NCBI RefSeq assembly: GCF_900110615.1
Contig: NZ_FOEI01000001.1
Span: 682,001-746,000 of the forward strand
Source of the DNA: Flavobacterium urocaniciphilum
GTDB taxonomy: Bacteria; Bacteroidota; Bacteroidia; Flavobacteriales; Flavobacteriaceae
Direction of reading: 5' to 3'
Length of the DNA stretch: 64,000 nucleotides
Below are positions 1-8,486 of this stretch, in pieces. The position numbers and the translations under genes were made by a program. Below the pieces are notes generated by a model. That model searched no databases and had not been told where the DNA came from. It saw only the letters and a program-made list of their open reading frames with translations. Within the stretch, counting starts at the first letter, position 1. Each line of letters begins with the position of its first letter.

Positions 1-921
1 GTTGAACTTATTAGCGATGGTTTTTCCGGATATGGAGAAGCTACTGAAAATGCTTATTATCATTTAGATACCTTTCAAATTGCTGAAGACATTCATAGAA
101 ATGTTCAATTTATTGAAACCTTAGACCATTTAAAACCAGAAGAATTTTGGTCAAAATTACACCCACTTTTTGAAGATAATCATTTTGCTTTATGTGCATT
201 AGATGAAGCATACCACGATTTATATACTAAAAAAATAGGAGTTAAATTATATGATTATTGGAAGTTGCAACCTGAAAATTTACCCTTAACGAATTACACA
301 ATTGGTATTGCTGAAATCCCGAAAATGATTGAAAAAATGAAAGCCATGCCTTGGCCTTTGTATAAAATCAAATTAGGAACATCTAATGATATTGAAATCA
401 TTAAAGCGTTACGAAAAGAAACCAATTCTATTTTTCGTGTGGATGCCAATTGTGGTTGGACAGTGGATGAAACCATTGAAAACGCAAAGATTTTTAAAGA
501 GTTGGGTGTCGAATTTATCGAACAACCTTTAAAAGCGGATGATTGGGATGGTTGTAAAGAAGTTATGAAGCATTCGGTTTTGCCAATTATTGCAGATGAA
601 AGTTGTATTGAAGAAGAAGATGTAGCAAAATGTTTTAATCATTTTCATGGAGTGAATATCAAACTGATGAAATGTGGCGGATTAACTCCTGGTTTACGCA
701 TGATTCATAAAGCTAAAGCATTAGGATTAAAAACAATGGTAGGCTGTATGACCGAATCGACGGTTGGTATTTCAGCTATTGCACATTTATTACCACTTTT
801 AGATTATGTCGATATGGATGGCGCGTTGTTATTAGAAAAAGACATTGCGACTGGTGTTTCCATCGATTTTGGAAAAACGATTTACAGTAATGAAAATGGA
901 ACAGGAGCGAGGTTGATATAA
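1..921 (+). CDS. Dipeptide epimerase (L-Ala-D/L-Glu epimerase type), 5' end outside window
   Basis: Enolase-superfamily enzyme that racemises the second residue of dipeptides, probably for recycling of murein peptides. The frame is open from the first base, so the N-terminal capping domain is cut off. Visible active-site elements in order: the KIK pair in YKIKLG (second Lys is the acid/base), Asp in VDANCGW, Glu in FIEQPL, Asp in IADES, and the second catalytic Lys in IKLMKCGG. The DMDG near the C-terminus is the Asp-x-Asp that dipeptide epimerases use to hold the substrate amino group. The last codons are followed by an A/T-rich 43-base gap before the next gene. Exact substrate cannot be told from sequence. 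Confidence 0.88.
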   Translation, partial: VELISDGFSGYGEATENAYYHLDTFQIAEDIHRNVQFIETLDHLKPEEFWSKLHPLFEDNHFALCALDEAYHDLYTKKIGVKLYDYWKLQPENLPLTNYTIGIAEIPKMIEKMKAMPWPLYKIKLGTSNDIEIIKALRKETNSIFRVDANCGWTVDETIENAKIFKELGVEFIEQPLKADDWDGCKEVMKHSVLPIIADESCIEEEDVAKCFNHFHGVNIKLMKCGGLTPGLRMIHKAKALGLKTMVGCMTESTVGISAIAHLLPLLDYVDMDGALLLEKDIATGVSIDFGKTIYSNENGTGARLI

Positions 922-964
922 TTAAAAAAATAAACTATTTTTATATTTCAAATATACTTAAAAC

Positions 965-1630
965 ATGCTAACAAAATCTACTTTCGAATATTTAAACGAT
1001 TTGAAACAAAACAACAATCGTGAATGGTTTACAGAAAATAAAAAACGTTTTGATGCTGAAAATAAAAATTCAAAAGCATTTTTTACAGAAGTCTTAACCG
1101 ATTTGGAAAAAATGGATAGTATTGAGAAAATGCAAGTTTTTAGAATTTATCGTGATGTTCGATTTTCAAAAGATAAAACACCTTATAAAAATCATTTTTC
1201 TGTAAGTTTTCATAGAACAAAACCGATGCTTCGTGGCGGGATGTATTTACATATTGAAAATGATGCCAGTTTTGTTGGTGGTGGATTTTGGGAACCTAAT
1301 AATGAAGATTTATTACGTATTCGAAAAGAATTAGAACAAGACGCTTCTGAATTTAGAGCAATTATTACTGATGCTAATTTTAAAAAATTCTTTGGAGAAT
1401 TATCTGGTGAAGAATTAAAAACAGCACCCAAAAACTTTGATAAATCGCACCCTGATATGGATTTAATCAAGAAAAAACAATTTCTTTTGGGTCGAAAATT
1501 CACCAATAAAGAAGTATTATCACTAAATTTTAAAGATGAAGTTATCGCAACTTTTGCAGCAATGCGACCTTTCTTCAATTACATGAGTGAAGTATTAACT
1601 ACCGATTTAAACGGAGAGAGCCTTTATTAA
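965..1630 (+). CDS. DUF2461 family protein
   Basis: 221-residue soluble protein of the DUF2461 family (TIGR02453). The hallmark is the N-terminal stretch with NNNREWFTENK followed by the conserved region RIYRDVRFSKDKTPYKNHF and a central GGGFWEP. Full length for the family. The molecular function of the family is not established. It lies 43 bases after the epimerase on the same strand and may share its transcript. No signal peptide or membrane segment is visible. Confidence 0.85.
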   Translation: MLTKSTFEYLNDLKQNNNREWFTENKKRFDAENKNSKAFFTEVLTDLEKMDSIEKMQVFRIYRDVRFSKDKTPYKNHFSVSFHRTKPMLRGGMYLHIENDASFVGGGFWEPNNEDLLRIRKELEQDASEFRAIITDANFKKFFGELSGEELKTAPKNFDKSHPDMDLIKKKQFLLGRKFTNKEVLSLNFKDEVIATFAAMRPFFNYMSEVLTTDLNGESLY

Positions 1631-1686
1631 TGTGCCAAATTAATTTTAAAATTGTCTAATTACTATTGACTAATTGTCAAATTGAC

Positions 1687-2079
1687 TTATTGACTAATTA
1701 TCATAACTTGACTTTTCAAACGTTCAATCAATAAATTCATCATTCTTTTATTTAAGTTTGATGAATTTTGAATATAGTCATTATATTCTTCCACGCTAAA
1801 TAAACCAATAATCATTCCTTTCAAAGAGTTTCTGAATTTTAAATCTTTTTGAATGGCGTTTTCAATATATTTTTCTTTCTTATCTGGAGTAAGATCAAAA
1901 AATGTATTTTTTTGTTTGACAGCATAATTCTTAAATACTTCAATCAGTAAATCGTTTTGTAATTTAAGAATTGGTCGTAATGTATTATTCTGAAAATATT
2001 CTTCACTTAGTGATTCAACATTTTCATCCCCAAACTTTACAGTCTTTAAAGGCAAAAGAAATTGGCTACGATCTATCAT
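1687..2079 (-). CDS. Conserved hypothetical protein, 130 aa
   Basis: Small, mostly helical, charged soluble protein that I do not assign to a characterised family. It starts MIDRSQFLLPLKTVKF and has no signal peptide, membrane helix or cysteine. Similar short proteins occur in flavobacteria, some with uninformative automatic names. It is divergent from the NUDIX gene, with only 31 bases between the two start codons, so promoters would have to overlap. Its last codons lie inside a local direct repeat (ATTGACTAATT, twice in about 35 bases, 1664-1698). Confidence 0.6.
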   Translation of the reverse strand: MIDRSQFLLPLKTVKFGDENVESLSEEYFQNNTLRPILKLQNDLLIEVFKNYAVKQKNTFFDLTPDKKEKYIENAIQKDLKFRNSLKGMIIGLFSVEEYNDYIQNSSNLNKRMMNLLIERLKSQVMIISQ

Positions 2080-2110
2080 TTTTTATTTTAAATTTACAAA
2101 AAATAAAATC

Positions 2111-2515
2111 ATGTCTAAATACGTTTCAAAAATTTTTGTAACAGTTGATGTATTAGTTATTAACAATTTAACTAATGAAATTTTACTCATAAAAAGGCTA
2201 AATAAACCATTTAAAGATTGTTGGGCTTTGCCTGGCGGATTTGTAGATGAGAATGAAGACTTAGAACAAGCGGCTAGGAGAGAGCTCTTCGAAGAAACGA
2301 ATATTGAAACGGGGAAAATGACTCAAATTGGCGCTTTTGGAAAACCTGGTCGAGATCCGCGAGGACATATGATTTCCGTTGCTTACAAAACCGATTTAAT
2401 TTCCAATCAAATTATTAAAGCAAAAGATGATGCTAAAGAAGTTAAGTGGTTTAATTTAAGTGAATTACCAAATTTAGCTTTTGATCATTTGGAAATAATC
2501 AACACTATTAAATAA
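2111..2515 (+). CDS. NUDIX hydrolase
   Basis: 134-residue single-domain NUDIX pyrophosphohydrolase. The Nudix box is complete: GGFVDENEDLEQAARREL followed by FEET, matching GX5EX7REUXEEXGU. Substrate is probably a nucleotide derivative but cannot be specified. The gene is convergent with the MscS gene. The final codons and stop sit in one arm and the loop of a 13-bp inverted repeat that also contains the end of the neighbouring gene. Confidence 0.85.
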   Translation: MSKYVSKIFVTVDVLVINNLTNEILLIKRLNKPFKDCWALPGGFVDENEDLEQAARRELFEETNIETGKMTQIGAFGKPGRDPRGHMISVAYKTDLISNQIIKAKDDAKEVKWFNLSELPNLAFDHLEIINTIK

Positions 2516-2527
2516 GTGTTGATTATT
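2494..2527. terminator. Perfect 13-bp inverted repeat across two convergent stop codons
   Basis: Arms 2494-2506 (AATAATCAACACT) and 2515-2527 (AGTGTTGATTATT) are perfectly complementary around an 8-base loop. The left arm is the C-terminal coding end of the NUDIX gene and the right arm reaches the end of the MscS gene. No clear U-tract follows on either strand, so it may act as a transcript-end hairpin rather than a classical terminator. Confidence 0.6.
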
Positions 2528-3782
2528 CAATATCTAATAAGTTCAATTTATCAGCTTTAACGTGTTGAACTTCAAATAATTCTAAATCGAAATACGGAAT
2601 CGAAGCGATTACATGATCGAATATATCTGCCATAATATATTCGTAGTTTTCCCATTTTTTATCTTTACTAAAACAGTAAATTTCTAATGGAATTCCTTTT
2701 TCTGTTGGTTGCAAATGACGTACCATAAATTGCATATCCTTATTAATTCCAGGATGTGATTCAATATATCGTTGAATATATTTCCTGAAAAGTCCTAAAT
2801 TAGTTAGGTTTCTACCATTAACATTCAACGATTTATCAATGTTATTAGCAATATTATATTTGTCGATATCTGCTTTTCTTCGATCTATATAACTGGCAAT
2901 ATTTTGAATTCTTTTAAATGATTCTAATTCATCGTTATTTATAAATCTAACCGTAGCACCTTTAATTAAAATATGTCTTTTAATTCTTCTACCATCAGAA
3001 TTAATCATGCCTCGCCAGTTTCTAAAACTGTCTGAAATCAAGCTATACGTAGGAATAGTAGAAGTAGTGTTGTCGAAATTTCTAACTTTTACTGTCGCTA
3101 AATTAATTTCTTCCACTTCACCATCAGCACCAAATTTATCTACTGTAATCCAATCGCCAATACGAACCATATCGTTTACAGTTACCTGAATACTAGCTAC
3201 AAATCCTAAAATAGTATCTCTAAAAACTAAGATAATTAAGGCCGAAATAGAACCGAAAGTTGTTAATAAAACACCTTTTTTAGTATCAAAAAGAAGTAAA
3301 ATAATCGAAACTAATGCATAAATCCATAAAACAATCATGATAACCTGAATGTAGCTATCAATTGGTTTATCGTTATATTTTGGTTGCGTTTTTAGATAAT
3401 CTTTAAGCGAATTAAAAATACTTCGTACAATAAATAATGAAAGTACAATGATGAAGATTTTTACACTTTTTCCAAATAAATTTTCCCAATAAACAAAGTC
3501 ATCCAGAACAATTGGAATCTTTTTGCTGATATAATAAAGCGGAACTAAATGCGCAATATATTTAGCCGTTTTATTAGCAACTAGAAAATCATCAAAAGTC
3601 GATTTAGTATATGTTGCAACAATAGCTAATCCGATAATTAAAACTTTTTTAGCTAAATAATCTATAGCATATGCAATTATGGCTAATACAATTAAGTTAA
3701 CCAACAAATTTCCATATAAGACAAAATTTTGTCCTAAATCAAGTTTTTTTAATAAAGGCTCAACTAAGTCGAAAACTTTCAT
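2523..3782 (-). CDS. MscS-family mechanosensitive channel (YbdG-like)
   Basis: 419-residue inner-membrane protein. Hydrophobic helices lie at roughly residues 25-60, 95-115, 140-170 and 175-195, the last being the pore-lining helix. Then comes the MscS beta-domain with the typical IGDWITVDKFGADGEVEEI and the motif NWRGM..DGRRIKR, found in the larger YbdG-type MscS proteins. It has a C-terminal cytoplasmic domain of about 150 residues. Expected to release osmolytes on osmotic downshift. It lies 49 bases downstream of the DUF3817 gene on the same strand, so the two are probably cotranscribed. Confidence 0.88.
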   Translation of the reverse strand: MKVFDLVEPLLKKLDLGQNFVLYGNLLVNLIVLAIIAYAIDYLAKKVLIIGLAIVATYTKSTFDDFLVANKTAKYIAHLVPLYYISKKIPIVLDDFVYWENLFGKSVKIFIIVLSLFIVRSIFNSLKDYLKTQPKYNDKPIDSYIQVIMIVLWIYALVSIILLLFDTKKGVLLTTFGSISALIILVFRDTILGFVASIQVTVNDMVRIGDWITVDKFGADGEVEEINLATVKVRNFDNTTSTIPTYSLISDSFRNWRGMINSDGRRIKRHILIKGATVRFINNDELESFKRIQNIASYIDRRKADIDKYNIANNIDKSLNVNGRNLTNLGLFRKYIQRYIESHPGINKDMQFMVRHLQPTEKGIPLEIYCFSKDKKWENYEYIMADIFDHVIASIPYFDLELFEVQHVKADKLNLLDIE

Positions 3783-3831
3783 ATTTAGAAAATTTTATTT
3801 TTTATTTTGAAATACGCGATTTTTTAGAATC

Positions 3832-4104
3832 TTAATTTAAGTATTTTTTATCAACCCAAAAAGTTCCAAAAGGAATTATTGAAGCAGCTAATATTAATGT
3901 AAAATTTTTACCATTCCATTTTTTTTCTTCTTTAAGTAAAAATGCCATGATAACATATAGTATGAATAAAATTCCGTGAACCATTCCAGTATATTTTACA
4001 AAAATTGGTAATCCTGCAAAATATTTTAAAGGCATAGCAACAAATAATAAAATTAAAAGTGATAATCCTTCTAATAAAGTAATTTTCTTAAACCAGTTTA
4101 ACAT
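3832..4104 (-). CDS. DUF3817 integral membrane protein
   Basis: 90-residue protein with about three hydrophobic helices, matching DUF3817 (TIGR03954): an N-terminal LEGLSLLILLFVAMPLKY segment followed by KYTGMVHGILFILYV with the conserved GxxHG region. Function unknown. First gene of a probable two-gene unit with the MscS channel. Confidence 0.82.
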   Translation of the reverse strand: MLNWFKKITLLEGLSLLILLFVAMPLKYFAGLPIFVKYTGMVHGILFILYVIMAFLLKEEKKWNGKNFTLILAASIIPFGTFWVDKKYLN

Positions 4105-4126
4105 TGTGTAATTTTTTAAAGTCTTA

Positions 4127-4134
4127 CAAAACTA
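4127..4134 (-). promoter_or_regulatory. Candidate -7 box for DUF3817/MscS
   Basis: Reads TAGTTTTG on the minus strand, an exact match to TAnnTTTG, 22 bases upstream of the ATG at 4104. No good -33 element at 19 bases. Confidence 0.4.
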
Positions 4135-4258
4135 AAGAATGTTTGCGACAAATACTCAATAAATAACGTATTTTTAATATTATATTTTTGAACTATAATA
4201 TATATTATGTAAAATAGAATATTTTTAGAATAGTTTTTATACTATACATTTTATTGCT

Positions 4259-4266
4259 TAAATTTG
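4259..4266 (+). promoter_or_regulatory. Candidate -7 box for the DUF294 gene
   Basis: TAAATTTG matches TAnnTTTG. The TTG at its end is in frame with the downstream gene, but it would be promoter and not start codon, which favours the ATG at 4288. Confidence 0.45.
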
Positions 4267-4287
4267 GATTGTAATTCTACTCCAACT

Positions 4288-6201
4288 ATGAAAAATACTT
4301 TTGCTGAAAATATTGTAGACTTTTTACAACAATATGATCCGTTCAAAAATGTACAGTACAATGATTTATATGATATTGCAGCGCAAACAGAAATTATTTA
4401 TTTAGAAAAATCAAAACGATTATTTAAAATTAATGATGCTTTGCATCAGAATTTTTACATAGTTAATGCTGGTGTAATTCATTTAACCAAGATTATAGAT
4501 GCTCAGGAAACGTTGGTTTCTAAATGTTATGTTGGATCGATATTTGGTTTACGACCATTTTTCGCAAAAAACAATTACGCTTTAAATTCAATTGCCAATG
4601 AAGATGCAGTTGTATATGCGATCCCTATCGTACTTTTCAAACCATTATTAGCAAAATATGCTGGTGTTATGGATTACTTTTTGGAAAGCTTTACACATCA
4701 ATCTAAATCAACTGGTGAGAATTACCAGACCTTAAAAGCAATTTCAGAAGCAAGTTCCGAATCTGAATTAACCGATTTTTCATACTTTCAAGAATTAGAT
4801 TACGATAAAACACCACTTTTAATTCCAGTCCATACTTCAATATCAACCGTTGCAAAAAAAATGGTTGATTCTAATAAATCGTATGCATTGATTACCAATA
4901 ATGCTAGATTGAATGGAATTATAACTGATGCTGAATTTAAAAAGAAAATAGCTTTTGGAACAATTAATTTAGATGCCGATTGTGAAACCATTATGCAACA
5001 TAATGTAACAATTGTTGAAGAATCAATATCTGTTGCTGAAGCACAATTATTACTTCTAAAAAACGAAACGCAATACTTATGTGTTACGGAAGATGGAACT
5101 GAAAATACACGAATTAAGGGTATTATTTCAGAACGAGATATAATTAAATCACAATCTAATAACCCTGGTGTTTTAGTTGATGAAATTAGAAATGCTAAAA
5201 ACTTTGAAGAATTAAAATATGTACATTCAAAGTATTTATTCGTTATACAAAATTCATTCACAAAGAATATTCCTTTATTTCATATTAACAATACAACTGG
5301 TGAAATTTTACATAGTATTATTCAACAATGTATTAAATTATGTATTGATAGTTTAGGCTCACCTCCTGCTCGATTTGTTTGGCTTTCTTTAGGAAGTCAG
5401 GCTCGAAAAGAACAGTTAGTTTTGAGCGATCAAGATAACATGATTATCTATGAAGATGTATCTGCTGAAAAACACAGAGATGTTAAATTCTATTTTGTAC
5501 AATTAGCTAAGTTAGTAATTTCCAACATGCAAACTTTAGGCTACAAACCTTGTCCGTTTGAACATTTAGCAAGTAATATTAAATGGTGTAAATCTTTATC
5601 TGATTTTACTGCCATTTATACGAATTGTATTAAATCGCCAGGTGAAAACATGTCTGATTTTAGTGGTATTTTCTTTGATTTTGAATACATCTACGGAGAA
5701 ACGAAAATTAAAGATGGTTTAGAAATCGCAATTTTTCAAAATTTAGCCAATAATAAAATTTTCTTCGATTATGTTGGAAATCAATTATTGAAATTACCAC
5801 AACCACTTACCTTCTTTAAGAAATTTGCAGTTGAAGAAAATGGTACTCACAAAGATTTATTTAATTTAAAACAAAAAGGATTACAGTTTTATATTGATGC
5901 AGCTCGAATTTTTGCTTTAAGTCATAATTTAAAAGGAATCAATAATACGTATTTACGTTTTAAACAAATGGCTATTATTGATAGTAAAAATGCCGATTTA
6001 TATTTAGATTTCGCAGAAAATTTCTTGAAATTACAAGGATTCAGAACCAATGAAGGAATTATTAATGATAACGACGGTGCTTTTATTGATACCAGTAAAC
6101 TATCAAAAATTGATAAAGAAGAATTGAAAAAATCATTAAATGTAATAGACGACATTATTGATTTAATTAAAGATAAATATCACTTAACTAGATTTTCATA
6201 A
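4288..6201 (+). CDS. cNMP-binding / CBS-pair / DUF294 nucleotidyltransferase-like protein
   Basis: 637-residue cytoplasmic signalling protein. Domains in order: a cyclic-nucleotide-binding-like beta barrel (about 25-130), two CBS motifs (about 165-290), a GlnD-like nucleotidyltransferase domain and a helical DUF294 C-terminal domain. The nucleotidyltransferase motif is intact at about 369-384: GSQARKEQLVLSDQDN, with both metal-binding Asp. The family probably senses adenosine nucleotides and modifies a partner, but the target is not known. Five bases separate it from the exonuclease-like gene, a pairing seen widely in bacteria, often near acs. The ATG at 4288 was preferred to an in-frame TTG at 4264 lying in a promoter box. 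Confidence 0.87.
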   Translation: MKNTFAENIVDFLQQYDPFKNVQYNDLYDIAAQTEIIYLEKSKRLFKINDALHQNFYIVNAGVIHLTKIIDAQETLVSKCYVGSIFGLRPFFAKNNYALNSIANEDAVVYAIPIVLFKPLLAKYAGVMDYFLESFTHQSKSTGENYQTLKAISEASSESELTDFSYFQELDYDKTPLLIPVHTSISTVAKKMVDSNKSYALITNNARLNGIITDAEFKKKIAFGTINLDADCETIMQHNVTIVEESISVAEAQLLLLKNETQYLCVTEDGTENTRIKGIISERDIIKSQSNNPGVLVDEIRNAKNFEELKYVHSKYLFVIQNSFTKNIPLFHINNTTGEILHSIIQQCIKLCIDSLGSPPARFVWLSLGSQARKEQLVLSDQDNMIIYEDVSAEKHRDVKFYFVQLAKLVISNMQTLGYKPCPFEHLASNIKWCKSLSDFTAIYTNCIKSPGENMSDFSGIFFDFEYIYGETKIKDGLEIAIFQNLANNKIFFDYVGNQLLKLPQPLTFFKKFAVEENGTHKDLFNLKQKGLQFYIDAARIFALSHNLKGINNTYLRFKQMAIIDSKNADLYLDFAENFLKLQGFRTNEGIINDNDGAFIDTSKLSKIDKEELKKSLNVIDDIIDLIKDKYHLTRFS

Positions 6202-6206
6202 ACACC

Positions 6207-6794
6207 ATGCTTTCAAGAATTTTTAATAAAGAATATCCAGAATTTTGGAAAAAATACACCGATTCATTTAAAAATCCGGCAACGAAATATGTTGTTTTGA
6301 GTTTAGAAACATCTGGTTTAGATACTGAAAAAGATGTTATTATGTCTATTGCTGCAACTTCAGTTATTGGTAATAGAATAATAATAAAAGATTCTTTTGA
6401 AATATTTGTACAACATACTAAACAAGAAGTACCTGGTTTAGATAATGAATTTATTATAGTAACTAAAATTGTAAAAGAATTTGAACCAAAAGCTATTGAA
6501 ATTTTATTGAATTATATTGGTAATTCTGTAATTGTAGGACACCGTGTAGATTTTGACATAGAAATGTTGAATGAAGCATTGAGCCGAATGAAATTAGGTA
6601 AAATTAGAAACGAAGCTTTTGACATTGAAGCAATGTTCAATAAATTGGCAGAAACAAACACTAAAAAATATTCATTAGAAGAAATGAGTAAAAAGTTGAA
6701 TATTACGTCAAGTGACAGAAATTCAGTTGCGGATGATGTTTATAATATCGCTTTATTGTTCTTAAAAATGAAAGATCGCTTAGGAATTCATTAA
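6207..6794 (+). CDS. DEDDh-type 3'-5' exonuclease-like protein (PolIII epsilon-like), probably impaired active site
   Basis: 195 residues with the RNase T/DNA polymerase III epsilon fold. Exo I reads VVLSLETSGLD: the catalytic Glu34 is present but the usual Asp two residues before it is Ser32. Exo II (GHRVDFD, Asp117) is intact. Exo III reads DRNSVADD, where related proteins have DRHSALGD, so the general-base His is Asn172 while Asp177 remains. Two of the five DEDDh residues are therefore replaced, suggesting a weak or non-catalytic, nucleic-acid-binding role. It is coupled to the DUF294 gene and overlaps the convergent LysE gene by 4 bases. Confidence 0.8.
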   Translation: MLSRIFNKEYPEFWKKYTDSFKNPATKYVVLSLETSGLDTEKDVIMSIAATSVIGNRIIIKDSFEIFVQHTKQEVPGLDNEFIIVTKIVKEFEPKAIEILLNYIGNSVIVGHRVDFDIEMLNEALSRMKLGKIRNEAFDIEAMFNKLAETNTKKYSLEEMSKKLNITSSDRNSVADDVYNIALLFLKMKDRLGIH

Positions 6795-7438
6795 TTGTTT
6801 TTCGTAATAAAGTTGTTTTTGATAATCTGTATCAATTGAAAAACAGCTAATCCTAAAAAGATCAGCCAAATATTATTAGCAAAAAAGTTTTGTGAAATAT
6901 AGTTGTTGTTTTGTGCAGAATCAATTGAGAATATTATGGCTAACATTCCAAAGTATGTTCCTGAAATAGTACCTAAAACATATAATAAACTCATTTTCTT
7001 ACTTGTAACTATATAATTTTCATTCGTTAAATATAAATTCCAACTCATCCAAAATGGAATTTGAGCAAAATTAATACTGCTTAAAATAATTCCAGAAATA
7101 AAAGCAGAATAACTTAAAGAGGAATTGTATTTTTCTAATGAATTTTCTTGTGAAGAAGTCGAGTTATAGGTCAGAAATGCGATACCAATCAAAAAAATAA
7201 AAGAAAAAATAGAAATCATATTTTTCCATTTTGGATTCATCGCAACTTTTGATGAAAGTTTTAAAGTGGTATAAATTACAACTGCTTCAATAAGTAAAAC
7301 TCCAATCAAATATAAATTTAATTGATTCAAATTAGAAGTTGAATATATTTGAAAGCCAATTAAATTGAGATAACCTAAAGGAATAGAACCAATAAAGCTG
7401 ACCGCAAATCCAACTAATATGTTTTTTAAAGCTTTCAA
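6791..7438 (-). CDS. LysE-family transporter
   Basis: 215-residue inner-membrane protein with about six hydrophobic helices. The N-terminal motif GSIPLGYLNLIGFQIY corresponds to the conserved first helix region of LysE/RhtB exporters. LysE-type proteins export amino acids or related small molecules; the substrate here is unknown. It is the last gene of a tight four-gene operon, two bases after the ATP-grasp gene, so it may export that enzyme's product. Confidence 0.75.
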   Translation of the reverse strand: MKALKNILVGFAVSFIGSIPLGYLNLIGFQIYSTSNLNQLNLYLIGVLLIEAVVIYTTLKLSSKVAMNPKWKNMISIFSFIFLIGIAFLTYNSTSSQENSLEKYNSSLSYSAFISGIILSSINFAQIPFWMSWNLYLTNENYIVTSKKMSLLYVLGTISGTYFGMLAIIFSIDSAQNNNYISQNFFANNIWLIFLGLAVFQLIQIIKNNFITKNN

Positions 7439-7440
7439 AA

Positions 7441-8475
7441 TTAAATGGTTACAATTTTAGCCAAACATTCATTGTGTTCTCTATATTCTTTCATTCCTTC
7501 TTTATGATTTAAGAATTTGAAACCTCTATTGTGATTATGTTGTCCGATTTTGTACATATAACCAATATGTCGGGCTAACTCTTTCCATGCAAAAAAGATT
7601 GAATGTTTTGGATCGTAAATGTGTGTAGGTTCACTCCCACTTCCATTTAGTTCTACAATTGAAAAATTCTGACCATTTTCTAATTCTTCAAAAGTATTGT
7701 ACATGATGTCGAATCTTCCAAAATAAAATTCAGATATATTTGAACTAATTTCTTCAATTACTTGCGTTAATTTATCTGAAATTAAATGACTGGCATCAAT
7801 AAATTTAGCACCACGAGCGTGATTTCCATAAGGAACCAAATTTAATTTTTCACCTTGAAGTAATACTTTAAGTAATTTTTCTTTATACTCTTTTTTTAAA
7901 GCACTTAACTGTAATTCAAACCTTGGGTTTTTCTTAATCAATTCTTCGATGGTGCTCTTTCCGTCACCTTCTACAATTAAAAATTCTTTGGCTACAATTC
8001 CGGTAATTTTACCTTTTGATTCGTTCGGTAATTTCACATAAAAAATTCCTACTTCATTCTCGTAAGGAATAACATCTTGTATTAAAAAATCAAAATCAGC
8101 TTTTTCATGATAACTTTTTAATTCCTCAATTGAATTTACTTTTTTAACCGCATTTCCTCGTAAACCCATATCAGGCTTAGCTATTAAAGGAAATTGTTGT
8201 CCGCTTTCATTTAGTTTATTAATAACTAAATCGAAACTAGATTTTCCTTTTACAAATAATGTTTTAGGATAATATTGTTGTGGAATCAAATCATAAATTT
8301 CGATTTTGCTCTCATTAATAAATCCGCCATTTTTAATTTTAGGATTGGCAGCATTGAAGAAAAATATCGTTTTTGCTTTTATGGCATAATAAGTCCAAAG
8401 AAAAAAGATGGGAAAATATACTAAACCAAATGGCCAATATTCCCAATTAAACACTTTATGTATGAATAATCTCAA
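7441..8475 (-). CDS. Membrane-anchored ATP-grasp ligase-like protein
   Basis: 344 residues. An aromatic hydrophobic segment at about 12-33 (GLVYFPIFFLWTYYAI) looks like a membrane anchor. An ATP-grasp core follows, with a Lys in PLIAKPDMGLRG, the glycine-containing flexible loop, EVGIFYVKLP, the EGDGKSTIEELI segment, and a metal-binding end FSIVELNGSGSEP. Automatic annotation often calls this family D-Ala-D-Ala ligase, but a genuine Ddl is encoded at 34968, so another carboxylate-amine ligation is likely. Eleven bases separate it from the NRDE gene upstream and two from the LysE gene downstream. Confidence 0.78.
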   Translation of the reverse strand: MRLFIHKVFNWEYWPFGLVYFPIFFLWTYYAIKAKTIFFFNAANPKIKNGGFINESKIEIYDLIPQQYYPKTLFVKGKSSFDLVINKLNESGQQFPLIAKPDMGLRGNAVKKVNSIEELKSYHEKADFDFLIQDVIPYENEVGIFYVKLPNESKGKITGIVAKEFLIVEGDGKSTIEELIKKNPRFELQLSALKKEYKEKLLKVLLQGEKLNLVPYGNHARGAKFIDASHLISDKLTQVIEEISSNISEFYFGRFDIMYNTFEELENGQNFSIVELNGSGSEPTHIYDPKHSIFFAWKELARHIGYMYKIGQHNHNRGFKFLNHKEGMKEYREHNECLAKIVTI

Positions 8476-8486
8476 TGGTTTTTGAT

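Noticed and set aside
1664..1698. ATTGACTAATT direct repeat as an attachment site
   Set aside because: Short, A/T-rich, with no integrase or mobile gene nearby and partly inside a coding end.
7441..8475. Naming the ATP-grasp protein D-Ala-D-Ala ligase
   Set aside because: A canonical Ddl is encoded at 34968 and this protein has a membrane helix and different end motifs.
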